NCBI GenBank assembly: GCA_011389835.1
Contig: JAABTO010000012.1
Span: 1-37,506 of the forward strand
Origin: Desulfotignum sp.
Lineage (GTDB): Bacteria > Desulfobacterota > Desulfobacteria > Desulfobacterales > Desulfobacteraceae
Direction of reading: 5' to 3'
Length of the DNA stretch: 37,506 nucleotides
The translations under genes and the position numbers were made by a program. Under the pieces are notes generated by a model that saw only the letters and a program-made list of their open reading frames with translations, did no database searches and was not told the origin of the DNA. Below are positions 17,577-25,513 of this stretch, in pieces (within the stretch, counting starts at the first letter, position 1; each line of letters begins with the position of its first letter).

Positions 17577-17650
17577 GGTGGGGGCGCCTGACTGACGGCC
17601 GGGAATCCACAACGTGGCTCCGACAGTCCGCCAGTCAGACACCTCCCACC
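17577..17650. repeat. Long inverted repeat after cooS
   Basis: Arms of about 22 bases (GGTGGGGGCGCCTGACTGACGG and CCGCCAGTCAGACACCTCCCACC) pair with few mismatches around a 29-base centre. It begins 25 bases past the cooS stop. There is no T-run next to it, so it may be an RNA-stabilising 3' structure, a structured RNA or a small mobile palindrome rather than a simple terminator. I see no gene in 17415-17674. Confidence 0.6.
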
Positions 17651-17674
17651 AAGGGGTTGGGTTTGCAAAGGTTA

Positions 17675-19636
17675 TCAGGCCATGGCCCGGCGGTCGTTCA
17701 TATCCACCAGCACGCGTTCCCGGGCCTTGTCAATGCCCAGTTCCCGGCGTTTTTTGTCGATATGGGCGATCATCAATCTGGCGATTTCGATCGGGTCGGT
17801 GGCCATGCCCCATTTGCCGTATCCCTGTTTTTCCAGTCCGTTGAACAAGAGATCATGGAACCGGGTGCCGGCCAGGGCGGGAAAACCCACACCAAACACC
17901 GTGTAGACCCCGGACGACACAAAATACTGACCAATGGCCAGGGCTTTTTCGCTCATCCACTCCGGTGCGCACCCGGCCGCAGGCAGATCGGCAATGCTGT
18001 TGCCCAGGCCGCCGGCCTTGACCATGGCGGATGCGGCAATCAGAATCCGGGTGTTGTCCACGCAGGATCCCAGACCCAGCACCGGGGGCATGCCCACGGT
18101 CTCACACACCTCGGACAGTCCCGGTCCGGCCAGGGCCCCGGCTTCAGGGGTCAGAAAGCCGGCTTTGGCCAGAGCGATCTGAGAGCATCCGGTCTGAAGC
18201 ACCAGCACATCGTTTCTAATCAGCTCTCTGACCAGTTCCACATGCACGGAATCTTGCTGAACTTTGGGGTTGGTGCATCCCACCACCCCGGCCACGCCCC
18301 GGATCCGGCCGTTGATGATGTTGTCGTTCAGCGGGGAGTAAGATCCCCGGAACGTGCCGCCCAGCATATATTCGATGTATTCATGGGAAAAACCGTGAAT
18401 GCCTTTCTGGACCTGGTTGGGAATCTGAACCGGTTTGCTTCGGGACCCGAACCGGGAGATGGCCTTGATCAGGACTTCATCCGTACATGCCCGGGGATCG
18501 GTTTCATCGAATTGAATATGAGTGGCGCCCTCGATGTGTGCCCGGTCGCTGGTGGTGATCAGATGCGTGTCATAACACTGGGCCACCTGGGCCAGTCCCT
18601 GTTTGATGCACTGGATATCCACCACCATGGCATCCACCGCGCCCGTGACCAGGACCGCTTCCGTGGACGAGAAGTTGCCGGCATGGGGGATCCCGTGCCG
18701 GGACATCATCTCCGCACCGGAGCAGCACATGCCCACCAGGTTGATGCCGGCGGCCCCCTTGTCTTTGGCGGCCTGGATGAAGAACGGTTCGTTCACCGCC
18801 GCCAGCATGCCTTCGAACATGGCCGGTTCGTGACCGTGGACAATCACGTTCACATGGTCTTCCTTGAGAACGCCCATGTTCACCTCCGCCAGAATCGGAG
18901 ACGGCGTGCCGAACATGATGTCGGACAGTTCCGTGGCCACCATGGACCCTCCCCATCCGTCGGCCAGGGCCGTACGGCTGATCTGTTTCATCAGGTGGGC
19001 ATAATCCTGGTCGCACCCGATATGGGTCCGGCTCATCATCTCCATGACCTCTTTCATGGCGCCCCGGGGGACGATGCCGTCCTTGCGCCACAGTTCCAGA
19101 GTGGCAGGCGGTACCCGTTTCATGAACGGCATTTCACCGTCTACATTGGAAAAGGTCTTTTCCAGTTCGTCGCACAGATCTTTTGCCACCTCTTCAATAA
19201 GGCGGTCTTCGGTGTCAATACCCAGCTCCTGTGCAATCTGTTGCAGTTTGAGGGGGTTGGCAATGGTAAAGTCGGTAACATTTTTTTCGACAATGCCTTT
19301 GAACAGGTGAAGGATGTGCTGGCCATGGTCATTGTGGGACGCCGAGCCCGTGGCCACATTCCGAGCCAGGTTGCGGGCCGTGATGGTATCTATGGTGGCA
19401 CCGCAGATACCGACTTTCTTGTACGGGTCCCGGGGATTCAGGCGGCAGGGTCCCATGAAACAATGCTTGCAGCAGGCCGACTCCACGCCGATGGGGCAGG
19501 CTTTCATGTCCACGGCCCGGTCCAGGTTGAGAATGACGCCGTCTTTACGGGCTTTTTCCAGCATCTGGCGGGTGGCTTCACATGTGGTCCGTTCTGATGC
19601 CGGCACCTGTTTGGTGACAGGGATATCCTTGGGCAT
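17675..19636 (-). CDS. cooS: Anaerobic carbon monoxide dehydrogenase catalytic subunit
   Basis: CooS oxidises CO to CO2 (or the reverse) at a [Ni-4Fe-4S] C-cluster in a cytoplasmic homodimer. The 653 residues contain Cys47 and Cys55 (D-cluster) and Cys56, Cys59, Cys64, Cys78 (B-cluster), the same spacing as the Rhodospirillum enzyme. The C-cluster ligands are all visible: His in VHGHEPAMFEG and Cys in GMCCSGAEM, VDIQCIKQ, VVGCTNPK, LQTGCSQIA and LGSCVDNTR. The start has an AGAGGAG ribosome site. No cooF, cooC or acetyl-CoA synthase gene is adjacent, so the electron partner and nickel-loading factor must be elsewhere. Upstream neighbours are an unrelated-looking redox/metal gene trio. Confidence 0.97.
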   Translation of the reverse strand: MPKDIPVTKQVPASERTTCEATRQMLEKARKDGVILNLDRAVDMKACPIGVESACCKHCFMGPCRLNPRDPYKKVGICGATIDTITARNLARNVATGSASHNDHGQHILHLFKGIVEKNVTDFTIANPLKLQQIAQELGIDTEDRLIEEVAKDLCDELEKTFSNVDGEMPFMKRVPPATLELWRKDGIVPRGAMKEVMEMMSRTHIGCDQDYAHLMKQISRTALADGWGGSMVATELSDIMFGTPSPILAEVNMGVLKEDHVNVIVHGHEPAMFEGMLAAVNEPFFIQAAKDKGAAGINLVGMCCSGAEMMSRHGIPHAGNFSSTEAVLVTGAVDAMVVDIQCIKQGLAQVAQCYDTHLITTSDRAHIEGATHIQFDETDPRACTDEVLIKAISRFGSRSKPVQIPNQVQKGIHGFSHEYIEYMLGGTFRGSYSPLNDNIINGRIRGVAGVVGCTNPKVQQDSVHVELVRELIRNDVLVLQTGCSQIALAKAGFLTPEAGALAGPGLSEVCETVGMPPVLGLGSCVDNTRILIAASAMVKAGGLGNSIADLPAAGCAPEWMSEKALAIGQYFVSSGVYTVFGVGFPALAGTRFHDLLFNGLEKQGYGKWGMATDPIEIARLMIAHIDKKRRELGIDKARERVLVDMNDRRAMA

Positions 19637-19691
19637 AATAATCTCCTCTAAAAGTTTATAAACGATTTTTTTTTACGATACTTGTGGAAGA

Positions 19692-19713
19692 GACAATCGG
19701 TCACCCGATTGTC
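19692..19713. repeat. Perfect palindrome upstream of cooS
   Basis: GACAATCGG and CCGATTGTC flank a 4-base centre. It could be an operator or a hairpin in the cooS leader; it matches no regulator site that I can name with confidence. Confidence 0.5.
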
Positions 19714-19718
19714 GGTTT

Positions 19719-19760
19719 ATCTTCCCCCTTGTGATATCTATGATGCACAAGGGGGAAGAT
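19719..19760. terminator. 15-bp hairpin between the MBL gene and cooS
   Basis: ATCTTCCCCCTTGTG and CACAAGGGGGAAGAT are perfectly complementary with a 12-base loop. It lies just past the stop at 19796 of the leftward MBL gene and is a likely end of that transcript, although the T-run is on the plus-strand side. Confidence 0.55.
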
Positions 19761-19795
19761 TTATTCCTTGATTTATGTCAAGAAGTTCAGAAAAA

Positions 19796-20548
19796 TTACG
19801 CGCCGATCACGTCCATGGCTGCAAAGCGCGGTTCATGCAAGGGGATGAGAATATCCGCCTGTTTTTTGACGGTTTCCAGAATATTGTATGCGTCATAGGC
19901 ATTCACATGGGTACCCGGCGGGATCACCGCCATTTCCATGCCCAGAATTTCCGGCGGCGGGTTCAGGTTTTCATCGATGATGCAGAATCCGGTGATGGCG
20001 GCCCTGCCTTTGGGTGTGTCCACAAGCACGGTCATGCCGCCCTGGGTGTGGGCCGGCGTGTGAATCATCCGGATGCCGGGAACGATGTCCGAGTCAGCGG
20101 TCACAACCTGAATCTGGCCGTTGTCTTCAATATCCTCGATATAGTCCTCCAGATACCGGTAATCCAGGGGATGCGGATTATGGACCGCTTCCAGCTCTTT
20201 TTCATGAACAAAGAACCGGGCGTTTTCGCATTTGTAATCATTTTCGCAGTGGTCCGTGTGCAGGTGGGTGTGAATTACGATATCGATGTCTTTGGGGGTC
20301 AGTCCGTGGCGGGCCAGTCCTTTCTCAAAGGTATGGATTCGGCCGTTGATGGCTGCCTCCCGGTCTTCGGACTGAATGGGGTGCATCTCGCCGGTGTCCA
20401 CTAAAATGGTCTGATCTCCGCCCTTGATGAGCCAGCTGTAGATAGGGATGGTATAAGTCTGGCCCTGTCCGTGCTGATAGGTCATCATGCTCTTGTCAAA
20501 TACTTTGGTTCCCAGGACAATGGGATGAATGATCAATGATCCGGTCAT
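19796..20548 (-). CDS. Metallo-beta-lactamase fold hydrolase with altered metal ligand
   Basis: A 250-residue MBL-fold protein, similar in layout to the lactonase-like branch. Metal-binding motifs are HTHLHTDH (about residues 93-100), His in TPAHTQGG and His in LIPLHEPRF. Where the family normally has a bridging Asp (often 'TGD'), this protein reads AITGFCIIDEN, placing a Cys there. The nearby Asp of IIDEN might substitute. There is no signal peptide. An AAAGGAAG site precedes the start. It follows the winged-helix-like gene by 12 bases, so the trio is probably one transcript. The substrate is unknown. Confidence 0.87.
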   Translation of the reverse strand: MTGSLIIHPIVLGTKVFDKSMMTYQHGQGQTYTIPIYSWLIKGGDQTILVDTGEMHPIQSEDREAAINGRIHTFEKGLARHGLTPKDIDIVIHTHLHTDHCENDYKCENARFFVHEKELEAVHNPHPLDYRYLEDYIEDIEDNGQIQVVTADSDIVPGIRMIHTPAHTQGGMTVLVDTPKGRAAITGFCIIDENLNPPPEILGMEMAVIPPGTHVNAYDAYNILETVKKQADILIPLHEPRFAAMDVIGA

Positions 20549-20560
20549 GACGGGCTTCCT

Positions 20561-21133
20561 TTAGGCTGAAACAACAGCAGTCAGTTTCTGGTTCAGGGCA
20601 TCGGCCCTGTTTTGCTTCAGATTTTGGTGCAGGGAGGTGAAAATTTCTCTGACAATACCGGTTTTGGGTTTTGGGGACAGCAACTGAATTTCCATGGTCT
20701 TGATATCCATCAACACCTCTTCCACCCATGCATACGGCTGTTTTTCTTTTTCCACCACTTTTTTGATCTCAGCCACCAGCCCGGTCACCATATGTATTCT
20801 GTCCGGGTCGAGCACCGGGTCTTGGCCCAGGGACAGTGCCTGGTCCGGATGAGACGACTTCGATGATTTTCCCAGGGCCGTGAGGCCGGCGGCGGTGATG
20901 CCGATGCCTCCGGACAGGGTTTTGAGTTCTGCAAAATCCTGGATAAACAGCGATTCCGCCAGCGTGCCGGCCTCGGATTTTTCCAGGCCCAGGGCCGCAC
21001 CGATGTCATACATGGACACCTGAATCCCCGGATCTCCCTGGGTCATTATGTACAATTGGTTCAAATAGGCATGTTCTTCCGGATTTTCCATAATCTCCTT
21101 GGGGGGACTTTCTTTTCTGAGGATCGTCTGCAT
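20561..21133 (-). CDS. Winged-helix-like protein of unknown function
   Basis: A 190-residue protein starting MQTILRKESPPKEI. The ORF track begins 17 residues earlier, but the ATG at 21133 overlaps the stop of the preceding gene (TGATG), which is the likelier coupled start. Residues about 25-95 (HAYLNQLYIMTQGDPGIQVSMYDIGAALGLEKSEAGTLAESLFIQDFAELKTLSGGIGITAAGLTAL) look like a winged helix: helices, a recognition helix, and a wing ending 'GIGITAAGLTAL'. The rest is helical. It could regulate the trio or cooS. I cannot place it in a named family. Confidence 0.7.
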   Translation of the reverse strand: MQTILRKESPPKEIMENPEEHAYLNQLYIMTQGDPGIQVSMYDIGAALGLEKSEAGTLAESLFIQDFAELKTLSGGIGITAAGLTALGKSSKSSHPDQALSLGQDPVLDPDRIHMVTGLVAEIKKVVEKEKQPYAWVEEVLMDIKTMEIQLLSPKPKTGIVREIFTSLHQNLKQNRADALNQKLTAVVSA

Positions 21134-21525
21134 CAATGATGGTGACCGCATCCGCCCTGTTTCTTGTTTTTCTTTCCCTGGCACAGATCAAACATGTGGA
21201 ACAGCTGGAGATCACCGGACTTCATCAAATCCAGGTTTTCTCCCACCGTGTCCTTCTGGGCCGCATAGACGCGGATCTCAGCGCTGTGCATATTTCTCTG
21301 GCCTCCGTCTCCGATACATTTGGTGACCACGGCATCCACAGTATCTGATTTGTCGAATATCCCGGTTTTGCAGCCGGCATCGGGATTGTCGATTTTCCGG
21401 TTTGTCCGGGTCTGAATATCACCGGTGTCAAGATCCACCACTAAAAACAGCTTGGCTGTGCCGAAATGATCATTGACCCGGCTGTCCAGTCCTTTGTCTT
21501 CGGTGACCGGAAATGCGATTTTCAT
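21133..21525 (-). CDS. NifX/NifB-type FeMo-cofactor domain protein with His-rich tail
   Basis: A 130-residue protein of the dinitrogenase iron-molybdenum cofactor domain family. MKIAFPVTEDKGLDSRVNDHFGTAKLFLVVDLDTG is the usual N-terminal half, and TVDAVVTKCIGDGGQRNMHSAEIRVYAA the second half. Such domains bind Fe-S or Mo-Fe-S clusters and often occur near Mrp/NifB-like genes in anaerobes. The C-terminus adds LFHMFDLCQGKKNKKQGGCGHHH, a Cys/His tail that could bind metal, perhaps nickel or iron. GGAGGAG precedes the start. No nitrogenase gene is here, so a general metal-cluster role is more likely. Confidence 0.85.
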   Translation of the reverse strand: MKIAFPVTEDKGLDSRVNDHFGTAKLFLVVDLDTGDIQTRTNRKIDNPDAGCKTGIFDKSDTVDAVVTKCIGDGGQRNMHSAEIRVYAAQKDTVGENLDLMKSGDLQLFHMFDLCQGKKNKKQGGCGHHH

Positions 21526-21636
21526 GGGCTCCTCCGTGCGTGTGATAATGATTTACCAGGCTGTCGACCCAGTTATAAAACTAAAATAACGCATTCACGG
21601 ACAAAATCAACCTTGAAGCCGGCCGCCCAAAGAAAA

Positions 21637-22860
21637 TTATATGACAACCGTTTTGGGCAAAGGTTTGATAAACGATTGTCTCAAGCTGTAGGTGTAAGCC
21701 CCCTGAAACGGAATCATCAGAATATCCCCTTCCTGAATGTCGGAACCGAAAAACGAGTACCCCCAGACATCATGGGGGGTGCATAGCGATCCCAGGATGC
21801 GGCAGGGCTGTTCGGTCAGGCCGGGCCGGGTCAGGTTCAGCACGGGAAAATAATCGGATTCAAACCGTTCCCACCCCACGGCATTGGTGCCGGCATCCGT
21901 GATCACCATGTCCGGCATTTTTTTATCAATGACCTGAACGACGATGTGCACGGCATCATGACAGATCCACCGGCCTGGCTCAAAACAGATGACCGGGGAC
22001 ATATGCGGCATCACATGATCGGTCACGGCTTTGGACAGCTCCTGTGCAAAGGTATCCAGAGGCGCGGCCGGCAGATGATAATGGCATAGAGGATCATCCG
22101 ACACCAGCCATTCGCCTGTTTCCGGCCAGTATCCGCCGCCGATGTCGATAAACCGGCACCCGGCAAGAAAATCCGCCGGCATTTGCCCGAGCAGGGCGCC
22201 TGCATGCCGGATGATTTCCTTTTGCCGGTCCGGGGTCAGGTTCCAGGAAGAATGAAACTGGATGCCTGAGCATGACAGAAACGGGTGAGCCAGAATTTCC
22301 TGGATCAGGGACGAAACCTGGTCCGGAAGAATACCGAATTTCCGCCACAATCCTTCCGGCTGGCAGTTGAGCCGGATCCCGGCGGACAGCGTCTGGCTTT
22401 TTTCCGCCAGAATGCCCATGAACCGCCGGCATTCTCCGACACTGTCCATCAGCAGGGTCACCCGGTCCGGATGGGCCGCCGCCATCATCAGTTCATCTCT
22501 GGTTTTGCCGGGACCGCTGAAAATGATTTCCTCTGCTCCCAGATCCAGGGCCGCTGCCAGTTCCAGGCCCGACGATACATCCAGGCCGAACCCTTTGCTG
22601 ATCAGGATTCGGGAGATGTCAGGCATGTTGTTGCTTTTCACGGCAAAATAAAACCGGGTGGCAGGCAGCCGGGATGCAAAGGCAATCCGGAACCGTGCGG
22701 CCTGATCAGCGAGTTTGGCCGAATCCAGCAGATACAGGGGCGATCCATGGGTTTCAACCGTTTCAAGATAGCGCTGCGACCGATCAAACAGCGGCCCCAC
22801 CTGACTGGTGAGAAACTCAGGTGTCATCACGGGATGGGGATGATCCGCCTGCAAAGTCAT
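21637..22860 (-). CDS. Fold-type III PLP-dependent decarboxylase (ornithine/diaminopimelate decarboxylase-like)
   Basis: A 407-residue enzyme started at MTLQADHP, where ATGA overlaps the preceding gene's stop. The alanine-racemase-like barrel contains FYFAVKSNN with the PLP lysine (about 75), GLDVSSGLELAAAL, IIFSGPGKTRDEL, DIGGGYWPETGEW and FEPGRWICHDAVHIV. The C-terminal barrel has SLCTPHDVWGYSF, with Cys and Asp in the positions used by ornithine and diaminopimelate decarboxylases to bind the substrate from the partner subunit. The segment usually HVGSG reads FHSSWN, unlike standard family members, so the substrate is probably not ornithine, lysine or DAP. It is the last gene of the leftward operon. 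Confidence 0.87.
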   Translation of the reverse strand: MTLQADHPHPVMTPEFLTSQVGPLFDRSQRYLETVETHGSPLYLLDSAKLADQAARFRIAFASRLPATRFYFAVKSNNMPDISRILISKGFGLDVSSGLELAAALDLGAEEIIFSGPGKTRDELMMAAAHPDRVTLLMDSVGECRRFMGILAEKSQTLSAGIRLNCQPEGLWRKFGILPDQVSSLIQEILAHPFLSCSGIQFHSSWNLTPDRQKEIIRHAGALLGQMPADFLAGCRFIDIGGGYWPETGEWLVSDDPLCHYHLPAAPLDTFAQELSKAVTDHVMPHMSPVICFEPGRWICHDAVHIVVQVIDKKMPDMVITDAGTNAVGWERFESDYFPVLNLTRPGLTEQPCRILGSLCTPHDVWGYSFFGSDIQEGDILMIPFQGAYTYSLRQSFIKPLPKTVVI

Positions 22861-24137
22861 GGCTGGATCTCGATTTCCAGGCGCCGGACCATCAGGGAGC
22901 ACCGGGTTTCAGGGAAGTTCCACCCATAGGTGTCAAAGATGATGTGTCCCAGCAGCCAAGAGTCATAGTCTTCCGGCGGCAGGACAATCCGGTGGCCGGG
23001 CTTTCGCATTATATGAATCTGTTTGACCCGGGGTTCCGAAGCCAGATCTCGGTGATTTATTTCCCTGAGAGTCCCGCTTTTTCCGGCATGAATCCGCAGG
23101 GCCATGTGGGGTGAGAACTGGACCCCGGAGAGGTCCCACGGCCGGTTGCCGGCCACATCCAGGGTCAGCTTCAGGATGTCCAGATGCCCGGATATATCCA
23201 GCAGCCAGGGCAGACAGTCGCCGCCCGGCCGAGGCGTGATTTCCAGCAGATACGGCCGGTTGTGTCTGACCACAAAATCCACCATGCAGATACCGGTCTC
23301 AAGTCCCAGGGCCCGGGCCGCCTTTTCCAGCACAGGAGTCAATGTCTCAACCGGCAGGTGCAAAGGCAGAATGCCGGGCACTTCATATCCGGCGGCCGTA
23401 CCGAACGGCATGCCGGCAGGAATCATTTTCCGGGCCAGCCGGATCAGGGTCAGGCCGGTGTCCGTTAGAATGAAATCCGCGCTGTATTCCGGCCCGCAGA
23501 TCCGTTCTTCAGCCAGAACCAGTTGATCCGGATGACCGAACAACGCGTTTTCCTTTCTTTTTTCCAGGCCGGCGGTCAATGTCTGCCATGCGGTTTCCGC
23601 CTCTTTTCTGTTGCCGCATTGAAACACCAGCTCGCTGCCGCTGCCCCAGGCCGGTTTCAGCACCAGGCCGGCTTTCGCGTCCTTGAGGATCCGCATCACA
23701 TCCGAGATGCCGTGAACCGGCCAGACCCGGGGACAGGGAACCCCCTGGGTCTGCCACAACTGTTTGGAAATCAGTTTGTCCCGGCAGTTCAGGATGGCGG
23801 ATTCCCCGGGATAAGAAAGTCCCAGGATTTTTGCCAGCCGGGATGCCGTGATCATGGCCTCACAGTCGAAACAGGCAATGCCCGCAGGCGTCTGGGACCA
23901 GGTTTTCAAATGGGCTTTGACCTTGTTCATCAGCGCGGCCGTATCCGACAGGTCGCACACCAGTTCCTCGGAAGGATCCGGCACCGGTTCCTGAGCCGAC
24001 TGACGGACAGACGACGCCGTGATGAAAAGCGCTTCACCCGGGTACCGGGTCCGGATCCACTCAATATAGTCGGCAGTGGTGCCCACCACCAGCACTTTAG
24101 GCGTGCTAAGCGCAGCGGACGTGTTGGTGGTCGGCAT
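22857..24137 (-). CDS. ATP-grasp ligase-like protein
   Basis: Likely forms an amide or peptide bond through an acyl-phosphate intermediate. The 426-residue product (start MPTTNTSAAL; the track's earlier start at 24179 has no ribosome site and would overlap the GNAT gene by 74 bases) has an N-terminal Rossmann-like domain (KVLVVGTTADYIEWIRTRYP), then the ATP-grasp core: LVLKPAWGSGSELVF (Lys and glycine loop), VLAEERICGPEYSADFIL, and GICMVDFVVRHNRPYLLEITPRPGGDCLPW with the Mg-binding Glu. This layout resembles carboxylate-amine ligases of the PylC/biotin carboxylase branch. It overlaps the GNAT gene by 32 bases and the decarboxylase by 4. Confidence 0.85.
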   Translation of the reverse strand: MPTTNTSAALSTPKVLVVGTTADYIEWIRTRYPGEALFITASSVRQSAQEPVPDPSEELVCDLSDTAALMNKVKAHLKTWSQTPAGIACFDCEAMITASRLAKILGLSYPGESAILNCRDKLISKQLWQTQGVPCPRVWPVHGISDVMRILKDAKAGLVLKPAWGSGSELVFQCGNRKEAETAWQTLTAGLEKRKENALFGHPDQLVLAEERICGPEYSADFILTDTGLTLIRLARKMIPAGMPFGTAAGYEVPGILPLHLPVETLTPVLEKAARALGLETGICMVDFVVRHNRPYLLEITPRPGGDCLPWLLDISGHLDILKLTLDVAGNRPWDLSGVQFSPHMALRIHAGKSGTLREINHRDLASEPRVKQIHIMRKPGHRIVLPPEDYDSWLLGHIIFDTYGWNFPETRCSLMVRRLEIEIQP

Positions 24138-25077
24138 GAATACCGGACTCCCGGGCAAGGGGGTAGGTGCGGATTTCAAACAAAGGAACCGGGGTCAGCC
24201 GGAACCGCTGTTTCCAGTTGAAATCCCCGCATAGAAAATCCACGTATTTCAGGTGATGTGTGCACGCCCATTTCAGGTGATGACGGTTGATGAGCTTGGC
24301 CACACCTGGAAATTCCGGGTTGGTGCCCCCGGCCATCACGGTATAGGTGCCTTTCCACAAAGCCCCCATGTCCACGGCTGCCAGTCTGCCTTTGATGTGC
24401 ACACAGGTCATGCGCAGCAGCCCCATTTTGTGGAGAAATTCGGCCAGCAGTTCAAAGGCGCGAAGAAACCGGGGGTCGTAAAAATAGGCATCCGGCCCGA
24501 AGGCAGCCAGGTTCAGGCGGAACAGATGGTCCATGTCCGACAGGTTTCCTTGGGAGATGCAGACATCCTGCGCTTCCAGCTTGCGGATGTCCGCGGTCAG
24601 TTTTTTCCGGGTTTTGCCGGGGATGGACTGCCAGTAGGTATCGAAATCGAATCCGAAAGATCCGGGAAAAAACAGGTACCGGGTTTCGTCCGGATGCAGC
24701 AGCCCGGTTTGGTTCATGCCGGTCCGGTATTTGATGTACCGCAGATCCACCGGACCCGGCAAGGCATCCAGAAGCGCTTCCAGGATTTCAGGCGTGTGCG
24801 CGATGATCCGGTTCTGCTCCAGCCAGGTTCTGCCCTGCCAGGTTTCACCGGGAAACTGAACATAGGTCCCGGCGTCGTTATTTCTGCACAACGCCAGCAG
24901 ACCCACGGGCCGGCCGGCCTGTTCGGCCGCGTGAAACGCCAGGGGCCGGTTGAATGCCTTGTGAAAGCACCATCTGACCGGCCACAGATCGAACAGGACC
25001 CGGCCGGGCCACAGACTTTCCCACAATTTTCTGCAATGGGCCGGGTCCTGGTACAGGACAGGGTGGATGCCGTTCAT
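24106..25077 (-). CDS. GNAT/FemAB-like acyl- or aminoacyltransferase
   Basis: A 323-residue cytoplasmic protein with the layout of GNAT 'Acetyltransf_6' (BioF2/FemAB-like) proteins. The C-terminal half shows YWQSIPGKTRKKLTADIRKLEAQ, a family hallmark, then FRLNLAAFGPDAYFYDPRFLRAFELLAEFLHKMGLLRMTCVHIKGRLAAVDMGALWKGTYTVMAGGTNPEFPGVAKLINRHHLKWA, ending in FLCGDFNWKQRFRL. Known members transfer acetyl or aminoacyl groups to amines or cell-wall precursors; the acceptor here is unknown. Its ATG directly abuts the stop of the SpeD-like gene (TAAATG). Confidence 0.82.
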   Translation of the reverse strand: MNGIHPVLYQDPAHCRKLWESLWPGRVLFDLWPVRWCFHKAFNRPLAFHAAEQAGRPVGLLALCRNNDAGTYVQFPGETWQGRTWLEQNRIIAHTPEILEALLDALPGPVDLRYIKYRTGMNQTGLLHPDETRYLFFPGSFGFDFDTYWQSIPGKTRKKLTADIRKLEAQDVCISQGNLSDMDHLFRLNLAAFGPDAYFYDPRFLRAFELLAEFLHKMGLLRMTCVHIKGRLAAVDMGALWKGTYTVMAGGTNPEFPGVAKLINRHHLKWACTHHLKYVDFLCGDFNWKQRFRLTPVPLFEIRTYPLARESGIHADHQHVRCA

Positions 25078-25479
25078 TTACAAGCGCTGGGTGACGGAAA
25101 CCCTGGAAAAAGACCCGCCGAAACTGGTTTGGGAAAACTGCCGGACCACTTCCGGATCATACGCTTTGCAGCTGAACACATCCAGGTACACCGTGTTGGT
25201 CAGGTTGGCAAAATGGGCGGATATCAAAGAGGTTTCGATCAACTGAACCATGGAGAACCCCGCCACTTTTTCATCTTCCCCGAAATGCACCACCTGGGTC
25301 TCTCCAAAGCGTTTCATCTCGATAAGGTCGCACAGCTGCACCACAAATGATTTGATAAAACCGGCATCCCGGATTTTTTCCGGGTCGCAGTCATAAATGT
25401 CGATGGCAGATGCCATGCCCCAGGGTTCCGGGACGGTTTCCAGGGTGACGTTGGGTCGAATGCAAGGGGATACGTTCAT
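25078..25479 (-). CDS. S-adenosylmethionine decarboxylase-like (SpeD/SpeH fold) pyruvoyl enzyme
   Basis: A 133-residue homologue of bacterial AdoMet decarboxylase, which cleaves itself at a Ser to form a pyruvoyl cofactor. GMASAIDIYDCDPEKIRDAGFIKSF matches the SpeH start. The catalytic trio Ser84, His89, Cys104 keeps the exact spacing of SpeH Ser63, His68, Cys83 (5 and 15 residues). The residue before the cleaved Ser is Thr, not Glu, and the AdoMet-binding H-x-[WF]-P-E motif reads HFANL. Cofactor formation may be kept while the substrate has changed. No spermidine synthase gene is nearby. Some SpeD homologues have been shown to be ornithine or arginine decarboxylases, so this is a plausible alternative. 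Confidence 0.8.
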   Translation of the reverse strand: MNVSPCIRPNVTLETVPEPWGMASAIDIYDCDPEKIRDAGFIKSFVVQLCDLIEMKRFGETQVVHFGEDEKVAGFSMVQLIETSLISAHFANLTNTVYLDVFSCKAYDPEVVRQFSQTSFGGSFSRVSVTQRL

Positions 25480-25513
25480 TTGAAGCTTCCTTTTCTTTTA
25501 AGGCAGCGCACAG

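Noticed and set aside
17567-19597. 676-residue plus-strand ORF opposite cooS
   Set aside because: It is antisense to a clear CooS gene, rich in His/Gly/Arg as expected from the reverse of a GC-rich gene, with no family motif.
19719-19760. CRISPR-like or mobile palindrome
   Set aside because: There is only one copy and no repeat-spacer pattern; a simple hairpin explains it.
21637-25479. Standard spermidine or carboxyspermidine pathway
   Set aside because: There is no aminopropyltransferase or carboxyspermidine dehydrogenase, and the SpeD-like and PLP enzymes have altered substrate motifs.
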